Made by a program: the position numbers and the translations under genes
NCBI RefSeq assembly: GCF_036346855.1
Contig: NZ_CP107841.1
Span: 1,488,001-1,552,000, forward strand
Source of the DNA: Streptomyces europaeiscabiei
GTDB lineage: Bacteria > Actinomycetota > Actinomycetes > Streptomycetales > Streptomycetaceae
Direction: 5' to 3'
DNA: 64,000 nucleotides
Shown here: positions 8,811-18,400 of the stretch, one piece after another
Position numbering within the stretch: the first letter of the stretch is position 1
Layout: the number at the start of each line of letters is the position of its first letter
Notes under the pieces: generated by a model
Databases searched by the model: none
Seen by the model: only the letters and a program-made list of their open reading frames with translations
Told to the model about the DNA's origin: nothing

Positions 8811-9026
8811 GCACGGTCGGTGCGTACCTCGGCGGGGAGCTCAACACCCTGGCGGCGCGCTTCCCCGAGATCGGCGCCGTCTACGGGGAGGGCCTCTACC
8901 GCGGGTCGACATCGTCGTACCGGGCGGCGACAAGGAGCCGGCGCCCGCCGCCGCGACCCAGATGTGCGAACGCATGCTCGAACTCGGTGTCGTCATCCAA
9001 CCCACCGGAGTCGAGCTCAACGTCCG
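8811..9026 (+). pseudogene. Class III aminotransferase C-terminal remnant, frameshifted
   Basis: One frame gives [20 protein letters not shown] then [13 protein letters not shown]; a +1 shift near 8910 continues as VDIVVPGGDKEPAPAAATQM and CERMLELGVVIQPTG. Joined, they match the C-terminal segment of class III (GabT/AGXT2-like) aminotransferases, where the same phrases precede a conserved NVLKIKPP motif; here the sequence decays after ELNV. No PLP lysine region remains. The sequence between 8583 and 8810 has no recognisable gene. Confidence 0.6.
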
Positions 9027-9073
9027 GCACGAGCGGTGGGCATCGGTAGAGGCGACGGCCGTCGTCGGGATCG

Positions 9074-9585
9074 TCAGACGGCGATGATCTACCACTGCTG
9101 CCGCTTCAGTGACGGGTACGGCTGTTGCTCGATGGTGGCTCCGTCGGCGGCGCTGCCCTCGTCGACGGCGAGGCAGAGCCCGCTGTAGCGGTTGATGAGG
9201 AAGTAGTAGCCGTCACCCGTGGGCGTGATGGCCCGGTACTGCTGGCGGCGTTGGCGTCCCCCAGATGACCACGTTGCCGCCGTCGGCGCGGGAGAGACCC
9301 GCGGCCTCCAGCAGCCTGCCGCTGCCCAGACCCTTGATCTCGCACTAGCCGTCGCCGGTCTTGGAGAAGGTCCACTTCTCGTTCGCCTTCCTGAGACAGG
9401 GCCACTGCAGGACGTTGGCGCGGTTCGCCATGCCCCCGCGCTCCACGTCGGCGGCCTTGCCGCTGTGCCGCACGAAACCGACGTTCCGGGCGGGCCATTC
9501 GGCCACCTTGGGGGTCTGGTTGCCGACCCAGGTGCCGGAGGCGACCTGGGTGAAGTTCGTGCCGTCGGTGCTGGTGGAGATGCGA
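9074..9585 (-). pseudogene. Remnant of secreted discoidin/ricin-lectin protein with two amber stops
   Basis: Minus-strand translation begins in a discoidin tail (STDGTNFTQVASGTWVGNQ, ARNVGFVRHSG) and continues as a ricin B-type lectin (NVLQWPCLRKANEKWTFSKT; GSGRLLEAAGLSRADGGNVV; YYFLINRYSGLCLAVDEGSA). It is broken by TAG at 9345-9347 where the family has Tyr, a frameshift near 9250-9262, and TAG at 9089-9091 where the family has Gln just before the terminal IIAV. The original was probably a glycoside hydrolase with C-terminal lectin. Nothing recognisable remains between 9586 and 9783. Confidence 0.7.
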
Positions 9586-9783
9586 AGGCGTCTTGTAGGT
9601 GGCTCAGCCGCTCGGCAGTGAGATCGAGGGGCTCCATGTCGGTGCGGTGCTTTTCAGGGCCCGCAGTGCCGTCCTGTCGAGGGCCGACAGGGGCTCGGAG
9701 TCGGAGTCTGGGAAGGGATGAGGAACTGCTCGGGCATCTCGGTGCCGGGGTGGAGCGAGGGGGCGTCCCACCCCGGCCCGGTC

Positions 9784-11052
9784 TCATCGGATGTGCTTCG
9801 CCGGCTTGGTGGCGGCGTTGAGGAGGTATTCCAGGGGGCCTCGGCGGAAGAAGCGGGACCAGATCGCGGCGAACACGGTCGCCCCGAGGACGAACATGAG
9901 CAGCGGCACCCATGATTGCTGGGTGCCGGTCCCGGCGGGCACGGACAGCGCGGACTGGGCGAGGAAGTGGCCGACGTAGGCGGTCAGGGACATGGTGCCC
10001 ACGGCGATGACCGGCTTCGCCAGGCGGCGCAGTCGCGGCAGGCGGTCCATCGCCACCGTCGCGCCCACGATCACGAGGATCGCGACGCCCACGCTGCCGA
10101 TGATGTCGAACGTGGTCCCGCTGTGCGGCCCGGCCTTCAGCAGGAACGACGCGGACATCTCGGGGAACGACCCCCCGTCCGGGGGCATCGAACCGCTGGC
10201 GGGGGGCATCGAACCGGAGCTGCCGGACGACGACCCGTCTTCCGCCAGGCTCCTCAACGCGCCCGATCCGGCGAGCAGCAGGGACATGCTGTAGGCGACC
10301 GCTGTGAGGGAGGCGCCGAGCGCGGCGAGGCGCTTCTGAACGGTGCCGGAGGACAGGTCGAGGCGGCCCAGTGCCATGCCCGCGATCACGAAGGACATCC
10401 ACGTGAGCGCCGGGTAGAAGCCGGTGAACAGCAGGTCGAGCACTCCCACCTCGCTGAGGCGGCGGAGCGGGTCGTAGGCGTTGATGCTCTCCTGGACCGA
10501 CGAAGTCAGCAGCGAGGTCAGGACGAACGCCAACTGCGGTGTGACGAGGGCGAACGCGGCCGCGATGATCGCGAGTGTCCTGGCACGCAGTCGCACCAGG
10601 GGCAGGGCGAGGAGGAAGTAGACCCCGTAGAAGCCGAGGATGATCACTCCCCCGTACTCCATCGCCAGCACGGTGCCCAGCACCAGCAGGACCACGGCGC
10701 GGATCGCGATGCGGGCCTTCGCCTGCCGGCCCGCCAGGCCCGTCTTCGGCTCGCGGCGACCTGCGATCAGCATCAGCGAGAACCCGGCGAGAGTGGCGAA
10801 CAGGACCGACGAGTGGCCGTCCGCTAGGTAGCGGATCCAGCTCGCCACGCCGGTCGTGGCGGACAGCGGGGGGCCGATGTGCACGATGTACATGCCGAAC
10901 ACCGCCAGCGCGCGGGCCAGGTCGACCCCGACGAGGCGTCCCATCGAGGGACCGGCCGAGGCCGGCACGGCGGACTCGGGGGAGGTTCGGGGCGGCGGAG
11001 GTGAGTTCTCCGGGAGAGCTGACGTCTCCTGCGGCGGCTGCGTCTGTGTCAT
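9784..11052 (-). CDS. Multi-pass membrane protein, DUF418/HGSNAT-like acyltransferase family
   Basis: 422 residues with a 30-residue Pro/Ser-rich N-terminus and about 10 predicted membrane spans. RLVGVDLARALAVFGMYIVH is the signature of the heparan-alpha-glucosaminide acetyltransferase-like/DUF1624 N-terminus, and the C-terminus (MSLTAYVGHFLAQSALS) matches the DUF418 end. Such proteins are thought to move acyl groups across the membrane, mostly without known substrates. A Ser/Gly/Met-Pro-rich loop around residues 270-300 looks extracytoplasmic. Divergent from the small membrane gene at 11267. Confidence 0.75.
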   Translation of the reverse strand: MTQTQPPQETSALPENSPPPPRTSPESAVPASAGPSMGRLVGVDLARALAVFGMYIVHIGPPLSATTGVASWIRYLADGHSSVLFATLAGFSLMLIAGRREPKTGLAGRQAKARIAIRAVVLLVLGTVLAMEYGGVIILGFYGVYFLLALPLVRLRARTLAIIAAAFALVTPQLAFVLTSLLTSSVQESINAYDPLRRLSEVGVLDLLFTGFYPALTWMSFVIAGMALGRLDLSSGTVQKRLAALGASLTAVAYSMSLLLAGSGALRSLAEDGSSSGSSGSMPPASGSMPPDGGSFPEMSASFLLKAGPHSGTTFDIIGSVGVAILVIVGATVAMDRLPRLRRLAKPVIAVGTMSLTAYVGHFLAQSALSVPAGTGTQQSWVPLLMFVLGATVFAAIWSRFFRRGPLEYLLNAATKPAKHIR

Positions 11053-11266
11053 ACGGCAAACCTCGCGCGGAGCTCAGGGGGCGGGCCATCCGGCAGGCGT
11101 CGGTAACGCCCCCGCCGACCGGCGGGTACCGCCCTGCCGACCGGCGGAACCTCGTCCCCGACCCGGTCCGGTGCGACCGGGAGGTGGTCTTGTCCAGCCA
11201 CTCGGCGGGGGTGGACCCGACGGTTGCCGGATGGATGCGGGGCGGCCGGGCTTCCAGGGTGGAGGC

Positions 11267-11482
11267 ATGACACACCGTGCGCGGCACACGGAGCCCGACA
11301 CCTCCCACGCCTCACCAGCCGACGAACCGAGGCATGACGTGGTCCCTCGCAGGGGCGACTTCCTGGAGTTCCTCGGCCTGGTGCTGGCTGCGGGCGCCCT
11401 CGTCCTGGTCGTCGTACGCCCTGAGCTCCCCGAAGCGTTGGTACGCGCCCTTTCCTCGAGCACAGCCGGACTCGTCCGCTGA
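11267..11482 (+). CDS. Small single-span membrane protein, 71 aa
   Basis: ATG 11267 is preceded by GGTGGAGGC. The product has a polar N-terminal half ([20 protein letters not shown]) and one hydrophobic helix, [18 protein letters not shown]. It stops 76 bases before the ABC exporter, on the same strand, with a strong hairpin between. No family recognised. It could be a small partner of the exporter or an independent stress peptide. Some doubt remains because it is short. Confidence 0.5.
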   Translation: MTHRARHTEPDTSHASPADEPRHDVVPRRGDFLEFLGLVLAAGALVLVVVRPELPEALVRALSSSTAGLVR

Positions 11483-11502
11483 GCCGGCACACCATCACTC
11501 CC

Positions 11503-11540
11503 GGTTCGCCCGGCACCGTCCATGCGGTGCCGGGCGAACC
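11503..11540 (+). terminator. Long perfect hairpin between the small membrane gene and the ABC exporter gene
   Basis: GGTTCGCCCGGCACCG, loop TCCATG, CGGTGCCGGGCGAACC: a 16-bp perfect stem with a 6-base loop. It begins 20 bases after the small gene stop and ends 18 bases before the ABC start, next to its ribosome-binding site. It can act as terminator of the upstream gene, or as a leader hairpin influencing exporter expression. Confidence 0.6.
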
Positions 11541-11558
11541 GCAGAAGGAAGGAATGTT

Positions 11559-13346
11559 GTGAACACCGCATCCGCCCCGGCGAAGGATGAGACGTCCCTG
11601 TCTGCCCGGGAGACGGTCAGGGCGCTGTACGGGTATGTCCGGCCGCATCGTTGGTTTGTGGCCCTTGGTCTGTTGTGTGCCCTGGTCGGGGCCGCCGGGG
11701 CGCTGTTGCAGCCGCTGGCCACGAAGGCGCTGGTGGACCGGATGGCCTCCGGTGGGACGATCACCGGGATCCTGATCGGGCTCACCGTGCTGGTGGTGGT
11801 GGGCACGGCGGTCGAGGCGTTCGGCGCGTATGTGCTGGAGCGGACGGCGGAGTCGGTGGTCCTGGCCGCTCGACGCACCGTGGTGGGGCGGCTGTTGCGG
11901 CTGCGACTCGCGGAGTTCGAGCGGATCCCGCCGGGTGATCTGATGTCCCGGGTCACCTCGGACACGACGCTGCTGCGGGCGGTCAGCACCCAGGCGGTCG
12001 TCTCCGCGGCCACCGGCGCGGTCGCGTTCGTCGCGGCGATCGTGATGATGGCGTTCCTCAACGCCGTGCTGCTGGGTGTGACGCTCGGCGTGGTCGTGCT
12101 GGTCGGCGGGGCCGCCGCGCTGGTGATGCCGCGGATCGCGCGGGCCACCGAACGCTCGCAGGAGGCGGTCGGGGAGATCTCCGTCGCGCTGGAGCGGGCC
12201 TTCGGGGCGTTCCGTACGGTGAAGGCGTCCGGTGCCGAGGGCCGGGAGACCGCCCGGGTGGAGGCGGCGGCACGGCGGGCGTGGCGGCACGGCGTGAAGA
12301 GCGCGAAGTGGGAGGCCGCGGCGGGCTCGGCCGACGAACTCGCCGTACAGCTGGCCTTTCTCGCGGTGCTCGCCGTCGGCGGGGCGCGCGTGGCGTCCGG
12401 GCAGATCCCGGTCTCCACCCTCATCGCCTTCCTGCTGTACCTCTTCTATCTGATGGAGCCGGTGTCCCGGCTGGTCGACGCCGCGTCCTCCTACCAGGAG
12501 GGGTCGGCCGCCATCTCCCGGATCGCGGCCGTGGAACGTCTGGCGACGGAGCCGGTCATCGGGCGGCAGGACACCCCGCCCCGGCAGGAGGCGGCGGTGC
12601 CGGGCCCGGCGTCGGTCCGCTTCGAGGACGTGTCCTTCCGCTACCTGCCCGGTCTGCCGTACGTCCACCACCAGGTCGGCTTCGAGGTGCCGGGCATTGG
12701 GACGACGGCCTTCGTCGGTCCCTCGGGCGCGGGCAAGTCGACGGTGTTCGCGCTCATCGAGCGGTTCCACGAGGTCACCGGCGGCCGGGTCCTGGTCGAC
12801 GGCAGGGACGTCCAGGACTGGTCCCTGCCCGAGCTGCGGTCTGCCATCGGGTACGTGGAACAGGACGCGCCCGTCCTGGCCGGCACCCTGCGGGAGAACC
12901 TCGTCTTCGCGACGCCCGGCGCGACGGACGACGACATCCGCGACGTCCTGGCCCGGACGAAGCTCGACACCCTCGTCGAGCGCCTGCCCCACGGCCTGGA
13001 CACCCCGGTCGGACACCGCGGCTCCAAGCTGTCCGGCGGCGAGCGGCAGCGCGTCGCCATCGCCCGTGCCCTGCTGCGCAGGCCCCGCCTGCTGCTCCTG
13101 GACGAGGCGACCTCGCAGCTCGACGCCGTCAACGAGCTGGCGCTGCGGGACGTCCTCGCGGAGGTGGCGCGGGAGACCACCGTGCTGGTGGTGGCCCACC
13201 GCCTGTCGACGGTGACCGGCGCCGACCGGATCGTCGTCATGGACTCCGGACGGGTCCGCGCCATCGGCACCCACGAGGAACTGGTGGATGAGGACCCGCT
13301 GTACGCACAACTGGCAGCCACCCAGCTCCTGACCCCCGCCCGATGA
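11559..13346 (+). CDS. ABC exporter, fused membrane and ATPase domains
   Basis: GTG 11559 follows GAAGGAAGGA; the product is 595 residues ([20 protein letters not shown]). Residues 30-320 are the six-helix type IV transmembrane domain; the ATPase domain has Walker [12 protein letters not shown] (about 387), signature KLSGGERQR, Walker [13 protein letters not shown] and switch histidine in VVAHRLSTV. Homodimeric half-transporters of this kind export lipids, peptides or drugs. The nearest partner is the small membrane protein upstream; no biosynthetic gene points to a substrate. Confidence 0.92.
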   Translation: MNTASAPAKDETSLSARETVRALYGYVRPHRWFVALGLLCALVGAAGALLQPLATKALVDRMASGGTITGILIGLTVLVVVGTAVEAFGAYVLERTAESVVLAARRTVVGRLLRLRLAEFERIPPGDLMSRVTSDTTLLRAVSTQAVVSAATGAVAFVAAIVMMAFLNAVLLGVTLGVVVLVGGAAALVMPRIARATERSQEAVGEISVALERAFGAFRTVKASGAEGRETARVEAAARRAWRHGVKSAKWEAAAGSADELAVQLAFLAVLAVGGARVASGQIPVSTLIAFLLYLFYLMEPVSRLVDAASSYQEGSAAISRIAAVERLATEPVIGRQDTPPRQEAAVPGPASVRFEDVSFRYLPGLPYVHHQVGFEVPGIGTTAFVGPSGAGKSTVFALIERFHEVTGGRVLVDGRDVQDWSLPELRSAIGYVEQDAPVLAGTLRENLVFATPGATDDDIRDVLARTKLDTLVERLPHGLDTPVGHRGSKLSGGERQRVAIARALLRRPRLLLLDEATSQLDAVNELALRDVLAEVARETTVLVVAHRLSTVTGADRIVVMDSGRVRAIGTHEELVDEDPLYAQLAATQLLTPAR

Positions 13347-13650
13347 CCCCACCACACGCGAGGTGGTCCAGTCGGCCACTGCCCCACGCCCGGCCGGACA
13401 ACCACCCACACCCACACCCACACAGACCAAGACCGCGAAAGGCCCCCATGTACATGGTCATGGGTGCGTTCCCCCTGGGCTGCCCAAGTCCCCAAATCCC
13501 CACCGGTCACTGTGGGTTCGGAGCATGTCTAGCCGAAGAGAGGGGAAACCGACCAGACGGGTGCCATCGTGGCCGACATTCCACGGAGACTCTCCTGTTG
13601 CAGCTGTGGCCGTGGTGGACACGTAGGGGCAGAAGCTACGGAAGGAAGCC
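13347..13650. other. Intergenic region with possible ECF-type promoter
   Basis: No gene seen. Contents: a CACACC-rich stretch (about 13405-13430), the palindrome CCATGTACATGG at 13446-13457, and GGAAAC at 13544-13549 followed 17 bases later by TCGTGG. The last resembles the GGAAC/CGT promoter class read by many ECF sigma factors and sits 80 bases before the truncated sigma gene, so autoregulation is plausible. Confidence 0.3.
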
Positions 13651-14094
13651 ATGCCCATCGACACCGAGGCCGAGTTCACGGACGTGTACCGGGCCCACTA
13701 CGAGGACGTGCTGAGGTTCGTACGCCGTCGCGCCCATCCCATGAACGTGGACGACGTCGTCGGCGAGACGTTCCTCGCGGCGTGGCGCAGGCGCCGCGAA
13801 CTCCCCGCCGACCCGCGCCCCTGGCTGTTCGGCACCGCCCGCAAGGTGATGCTCAACGACAGCCGGGGCATGCGCCGGCACACCGCGCTCGCCGTCCGCG
13901 TCCAACGGGCCGCCGAGACCGGCGGTCGCACCCTGGCCGCCGACCCGGCCGCGCTGGTGGACGGCCGGATGGACCTCGCCGCCGCCTGGCAGGCCCTCGC
14001 ACCCGCCGACCAGGAGGTCCTGGCCCTGCACGTGTGGGAGCAGCTCTCCGCCAAGGACGCTTTCTCCATCGGCCTCTCGAACTCCTCTACTTGA
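13651..14094 (+). pseudogene. ECF sigma factor truncated in region 4
   Basis: MPIDTEAEFTDVYRAHYEDV and LRFVRRRAHPMNVDDVVGET are sigma region 2; LAPADQEVLALHVWEQLSAK DA begins region 4.1. The normal continuation (a helix-turn-helix for the -35 element) is missing: after AKDA the frame reads FSIGLSNSST and stops. A functional ECF factor of this class needs about 35 more residues for region 4.2. The IS630 transposase remnant starts within 30 bases, so insertion and loss of the 3' part, and of any anti-sigma gene, is likely. ATG 13651 is preceded by GGAAGG. Confidence 0.75.
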
Positions 14095-14122
14095 GGTTGA
14101 ACTCGTGGTGTCGTGTCGCTGA

Positions 14123-14397
14123 TCAGGCGGGTCCGATGGTCAGGCCGGTCTCAGCGAGGCAGCCGCCTATGAGGTGACTGCGGTACTGGATGAGGCGCAA
14201 GCCGCGTCGGATGGGCTGGTCAAGGTGTTCGGGGGTACTGAAGGCGACGTTGGAGAGACATCCGCGTCGCAGGAGAGACCAGATGCCTTCGACGGGGTTG
14301 AGGTCGGGTGCGTAGGACGGCAGGTAGTAGATGGTCAGCCACTCCCGGGCTGCCGCCCACTGCCGCAGGTCGGCGGCTTTGTGGACGTTGAGGATTC
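14123..14397 (-). pseudogene. IS630-family transposase, C-terminal remnant
   Basis: Minus-strand translation reads NVHKAADLRQWAAAREWLTI, YYLPSYAPDLNPVEGIWSLL and FSTPEHLDQPIRRGLRLIQY, ending LTIGPA and TGA. YAPDLNPVEGIW is the DDE_3 motif carrying the last catalytic glutamate of IS630/Tc1-type transposases. Only about 90 of some 180 residues remain; the first two catalytic aspartates are lost, so it is inactive. It lies against the truncated ECF sigma gene. Confidence 0.8.
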
Positions 14398-14505
14398 CCT
14401 ATGTTGCGTCAAGCGGCAGAAGGCGGCACAGCGGGGGGGTGACGGCGGCTGAAGTTGACCGTAGATCTCAGAGGGCGGTTGCGGGCGCGCGATAGGTTGC
14501 CCGCC

Positions 14506-15045
14506 ATGACTGAACTGGGGTCCGTCACCTGGCCACCTGCCCCGATCAGGACCGAGCAGCTCATGCTCCGTGAGCCCGCGGCCCGGGACCGTGCGGCGTT
14601 CATCGAGTTGCACACCTCGCCGGAGGTGCACACCTACCTCGGCGGTCCCCGGCCGCGTGACGAGCTTGAGCGCGAGATGCCCGAGGTGCCCGGGCTGCGG
14701 CCCGGGAGTTTCGTCGTTGATCTCGACGGGGCGATGATCGGCCAGATCCTGCTCAGGAGAGCGACGGAGCACCGTCGCCCGGCTGCCGTGGGGAAGGTCG
14801 ATCTCGGCTACCTGTTCCTGCCGTCGGCGTGGGGATTCGGGTACGCCACCGAAGGGTGCGCGGCGGCGCTCGGCTGGTTCGACGGCGTTTTTCCCGGCGA
14901 GCCGGTGGTGCTCACCACTCAGACCGCCAACGTCGGGTCGATGCGCCTTGCGGCAAAGCTGGGGTTCACCGAGGTGGAGCGGTTCCAGGCCTGGGACGCC
15001 GAACAGTGGCTCGGCCTGCGCCCCCCGGTCACTCCGTCCGCTTGA
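14506..15045 (+). CDS. GNAT family N-acetyltransferase (RimJ/RimL-like)
   Basis: 179 residues from ATG 14506 (MTELGSVTWPPAPIRTEQLM). Family features: LRTERLxLR-like N-terminus, VDLGYLFLPSAWGFGYATEG (beta4 and acetyl-CoA pyrophosphate loop) and NVGSMRLAAKLGFTEVERFQ (C-terminal CoA contact). It would acetylate an amine on a protein N-terminus, antibiotic or small molecule; the substrate cannot be read from sequence. It stands alone beside an insertion scar. Confidence 0.85.
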   Translation: MTELGSVTWPPAPIRTEQLMLREPAARDRAAFIELHTSPEVHTYLGGPRPRDELEREMPEVPGLRPGSFVVDLDGAMIGQILLRRATEHRRPAAVGKVDLGYLFLPSAWGFGYATEGCAAALGWFDGVFPGEPVVLTTQTANVGSMRLAAKLGFTEVERFQAWDAEQWLGLRPPVTPSA

Positions 15046-15473
15046 GCCCGTGCTCGAAAAGGGTGGCGCGCCGACCGTCCCTGTCACCGGCCTTGTCCGC
15101 GGGGCCGGGCGGGTTCTCGACCCGCCGGTCGTCGAGCCGTGGCCCTGGGCGCGGTGGGGGCCGCCCTTTCGGGAAGCCGGCTCCTCGGGGCTCCGCCCAA
15201 AGGCGCCGCGCGTGGCCGACGCCGTGCACGCCGACGGCGGTGCTCTCGCCGCCGCCGACCTCGGTGAACTGTCCCGCACCGTGGCGCCGTTCGCCCGCGA
15301 AGCCCTGGAGACAGGCCTCGACCTCGGTATCCACGTCCGCGCCGGAGCGAGCCTCGTCACAGCGGTGATCGCCACCCTGGGGCTGCGGCCGTGTCGGCAG
15401 CGGCGCTGCGGCGACCGACACAGGCGCCTCAGGCCCTATTGAATGCTTGATTCAGCAGCCCTAGCCTCTTTCG
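15046..15473 (+). other. Region with a coding-like but unrecognised fragment
   Basis: From about 15190 to 15380 one plus frame reads like real protein (RVADAVHADGGALAAADLGE, LSRTVAPFAREALETGLDLG, AGASLVTAVIATLGL) but has no start codon and I do not know the family; it is probably the 3' fragment of a lost gene. The end of the region carries the inverted repeat at 15440-15454. Confidence 0.35.
15440..15454. promoter_or_regulatory. Inverted repeat TGAAT-N5-ATTCA upstream of the GH84 gene
   Basis: TGAATGCTTGATTCA, a perfect 5+5 bp inverted repeat 20 bases before the GH84 start. The TGAAT/ATTCA half-sites resemble those in front of the SIS, RpiR-adjacent and GH3 genes (19584-19631, 20682-20722, 23037-23058), so the RpiR-type regulator may act here too. 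A/T-rich signals of this kind stand out in this G+C background. Confidence 0.4.
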
Positions 15474-18400
15474 ATGGCTTCAATCACCTCTCCCCTCCCA
15501 CGCCTCGCACACCCCCACAGACCCCCCACACCCCACAGAGCCGGCGGGTCCCGGCATCTGCGCCGGGCTCTGCTCCTGGCCTTGAGCCTGAGCCTCCCCT
15601 CACTTCCGTCAGCCGCCGCCGCTCCATCCGCTCCGTCCACCCTGTCCGCGCCGTCCGCTCCGAAGAGCCAGGCGATCCCCGAGGTGTGGCCGACACCCCG
15701 GCACATCGAAGGCGGCGGGCGCCAACTCACCGTCCCCGAACGGGTGGTGGAGGTCGTCGGGTCGGACACCGACCCCGCCGCCCGTCGGGTCGTCGAGACC
15801 GCGCTGCGAGCGGCCGGGGCCGACCGGATCGTCACCGTGCCGGCCGGGGAACGTCCGCCCGCCGCCGGGCTCACCGTCTTCGTCGGCGGGCCCGGCGAGA
15901 ACCCGGCCACGAAGGGCGCGTTGCGGCGGCTGGGCGTCAAGTCCCCTGCCGGGCTGCCCGCGGAGGGATATGTCCTGGCCTCCGGTCGGCACGCCGGGCG
16001 CGCCCTGCTCGCCCTCTCCGGCACCGACACCACCGGCACCTTCTACGCCGCCCAGACCCTCCGCCAACTCCTCACCGGCAAACGTCTGCCCGAGGTGACG
16101 GTCCGCGACTGGCCCACGGCGAAGCTGCGCGGTGTCATCGAGGGCTTCTACGGCACGCCGTGGACCCACGCCGAGCGGCTGAGCCAACTCGACTTCTACG
16201 GCCGCACCAAGCAGAACGTGTACGTCTACTCCCCCAAGGACGCCCCCTATCTCCGGGAACGCTGGCGCGACGAGTACCCGGCCGCCCAGCTGGACCGGTT
16301 GCGCGAACTCGTCGACCGGGCCGCCGCCGACCACGTCCGCTTCACCTACGCCCTCTCGCCCGGCCTGTCGGTCTGCTACTCCTCCGCCGACGACATCACC
16401 GCGCTGGTCCGCAAGTTCGCCTCGCTGTACGACATCGGCGTGCGCTCCTTCGCGATCCCGCTGGACGACATCAGCTACACGAAGTGGAACTGCGCCGCGG
16501 ACGAGGAGAGGTTCGGCAGCGGGGGCGGGGCCGCAGGTGCCGCTCAGGCCCATCTGCTGAACCGGGTGTGGGAGGAGTTCTCCGCCGACCGCGCCGGACT
16601 CGACCCGCTGGAGATGGTCCCCACCGAGTACTCCGACCTCGCCGACACCCCGTACAAGACCGCGCTGCGCGGCCAGTTGGACCCGGACGTGGTCGTCGAG
16701 TGGACCGGTGTCGGCGTGATCGCGCCGACCATCACCGCCGCGCAGGTGCGTCGGGCCCGCGAGGTCTACGGTCATCCGATCCTGGTCTGGGACAACTATC
16801 CGGTCAACGACTACGTCACCAGCCGTCTCCTGCTCGGCCCCTACACGGGCCGGGAGGCCGGCGTGGCCCGTGCGTCCGTCGGCGTCACCGCCAACCCGAT
16901 GGTCCAGGCCGAGGCGAGCAAGCTCGCGCTGTTCACCTCGGCCGCCTGGCTGTGGAACCCGGACTCCTATGAACCCCGGGCCGCCTTCCTCGCCTCCGTC
17001 CGCGATCTGGCCGGGTCTGCGGAGACCGGGAAGGCGGGATCCGGGGAAGCGGGATCCGGGGAAGCGGTACCGGGGAAGCCGAAGGTCGCGAAATGGCTGC
17101 GGATCCTCGCCGAGAACAGCTACTCCTCCCAGCTCGACCCCACCGAGTCCCCGACGCTGACCCGGCTCGTCGCCGCCTTCCGGAAGGCGTACGAGGCGTA
17201 CGAGGCGTACGAGGCGTACGAGGCGTACGAGGCGTACGAGGCGTACGAGGCAGATAGCGACCTCGACCTGGCGGCGGCCGCACTGCGGTCCTACTTCACC
17301 GACATGGCGGCCACACCCGCCGAGTTGCGCGCCCATCTCGCCAACCCCGGTTTCCTGAAGGAGACTTCGCCCTGGCTCGACAAGCTCGGCTCGTACGGCG
17401 GCGCCGGACTGACCGCCGTGGATCTGCTGCTGGCCGGCAAGCGCGGTGACACCGAGGCCGTGTCGACGTACTGGAACCGGCTGCGCGGTGAGCGCAAGGC
17501 GCTCGACGCGGTCCCGCAGCAGGTGTCGCCGGGGGTGATGGACCAGTTCCTGTACACGGCGATGCTCCAGCACGCCCCCGACCCCGGCGTCGACGCCTCC
17601 TTCGCCCCCGCCTCGCGCTCCTTGAAACCCGGCGCCTCCGAAACGGTGACCCTCCGCTTCTCGTCCGACGAGAAACGGACGGTCACCTGGGCGCTCGACG
17701 TGCCGGACGGGGTCACCGCCTCGCCGGCCGGGGGCACCGTGACCGTCCCGGCCGGGAGCGGCGCCTCGGCCGACGTCACCCTGACCGGTGTCACCGAGGG
17801 CGTCCGTTCCCTCGTGGTGTCCGGCTCGGGCGTCCTCGACCGGGCGATCCCGGTCCGGGTCACCGACGGGAACGGCACCCCGAGAGCGCTGACGGCCAAC
17901 TTCAGTGGTGCGTCGGTCAGTTCGATCGACCTGTCCTCCGGCAGGAGCACGGACATCGCCGTGGGCGACAACCCCGGTGAAGTGGTCGTGAGCGCCGACG
18001 GCCGTACCGCCTACGGCGCGAACCAGGGCTCCGACACCGTCAGCGTCATCGACGTGGCGCGCGGCGAGGTCACCGCCACGGTCGCCGTGGGCCGTGTTCC
18101 CGCCGGGCTCGCGCTCACGCCGGACGGCGACACGCTGTGGGTCGCCAACTACACGGACGGCACGGTCCAGCCGGTGGACACCGGCACGCTGAAGGCGGGC
18201 TCGGCCGTCACGGTCGGATCGGGGCCGGAGAACATGGCGATCACTCCGGACGGCCGGACCCTGTACGTGGCGAACATCCACGACAACACCGTCACCCCGG
18301 TCGGCCTCGCCACCCGCGAGGCCGGTCCGGCGATCCCCGTCGGCCCGCGCCCTTTCAACGTCGTCGCCGCGCCGGACGGGAAGCGGGTGTACGTGTCCAA

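Noticed and set aside
9089..13430. Very long open frames on the strand opposite the membrane protein and ABC exporter genes
   Set aside because: Arg/Pro/Gly-rich translations without motifs, mirror images of real genes; an effect of high G+C third positions.
13446..13457. Palindrome CCATGTACATGG as a regulatory site
   Set aside because: Isolated, with no partner copy and no gene starting nearby; could be chance.
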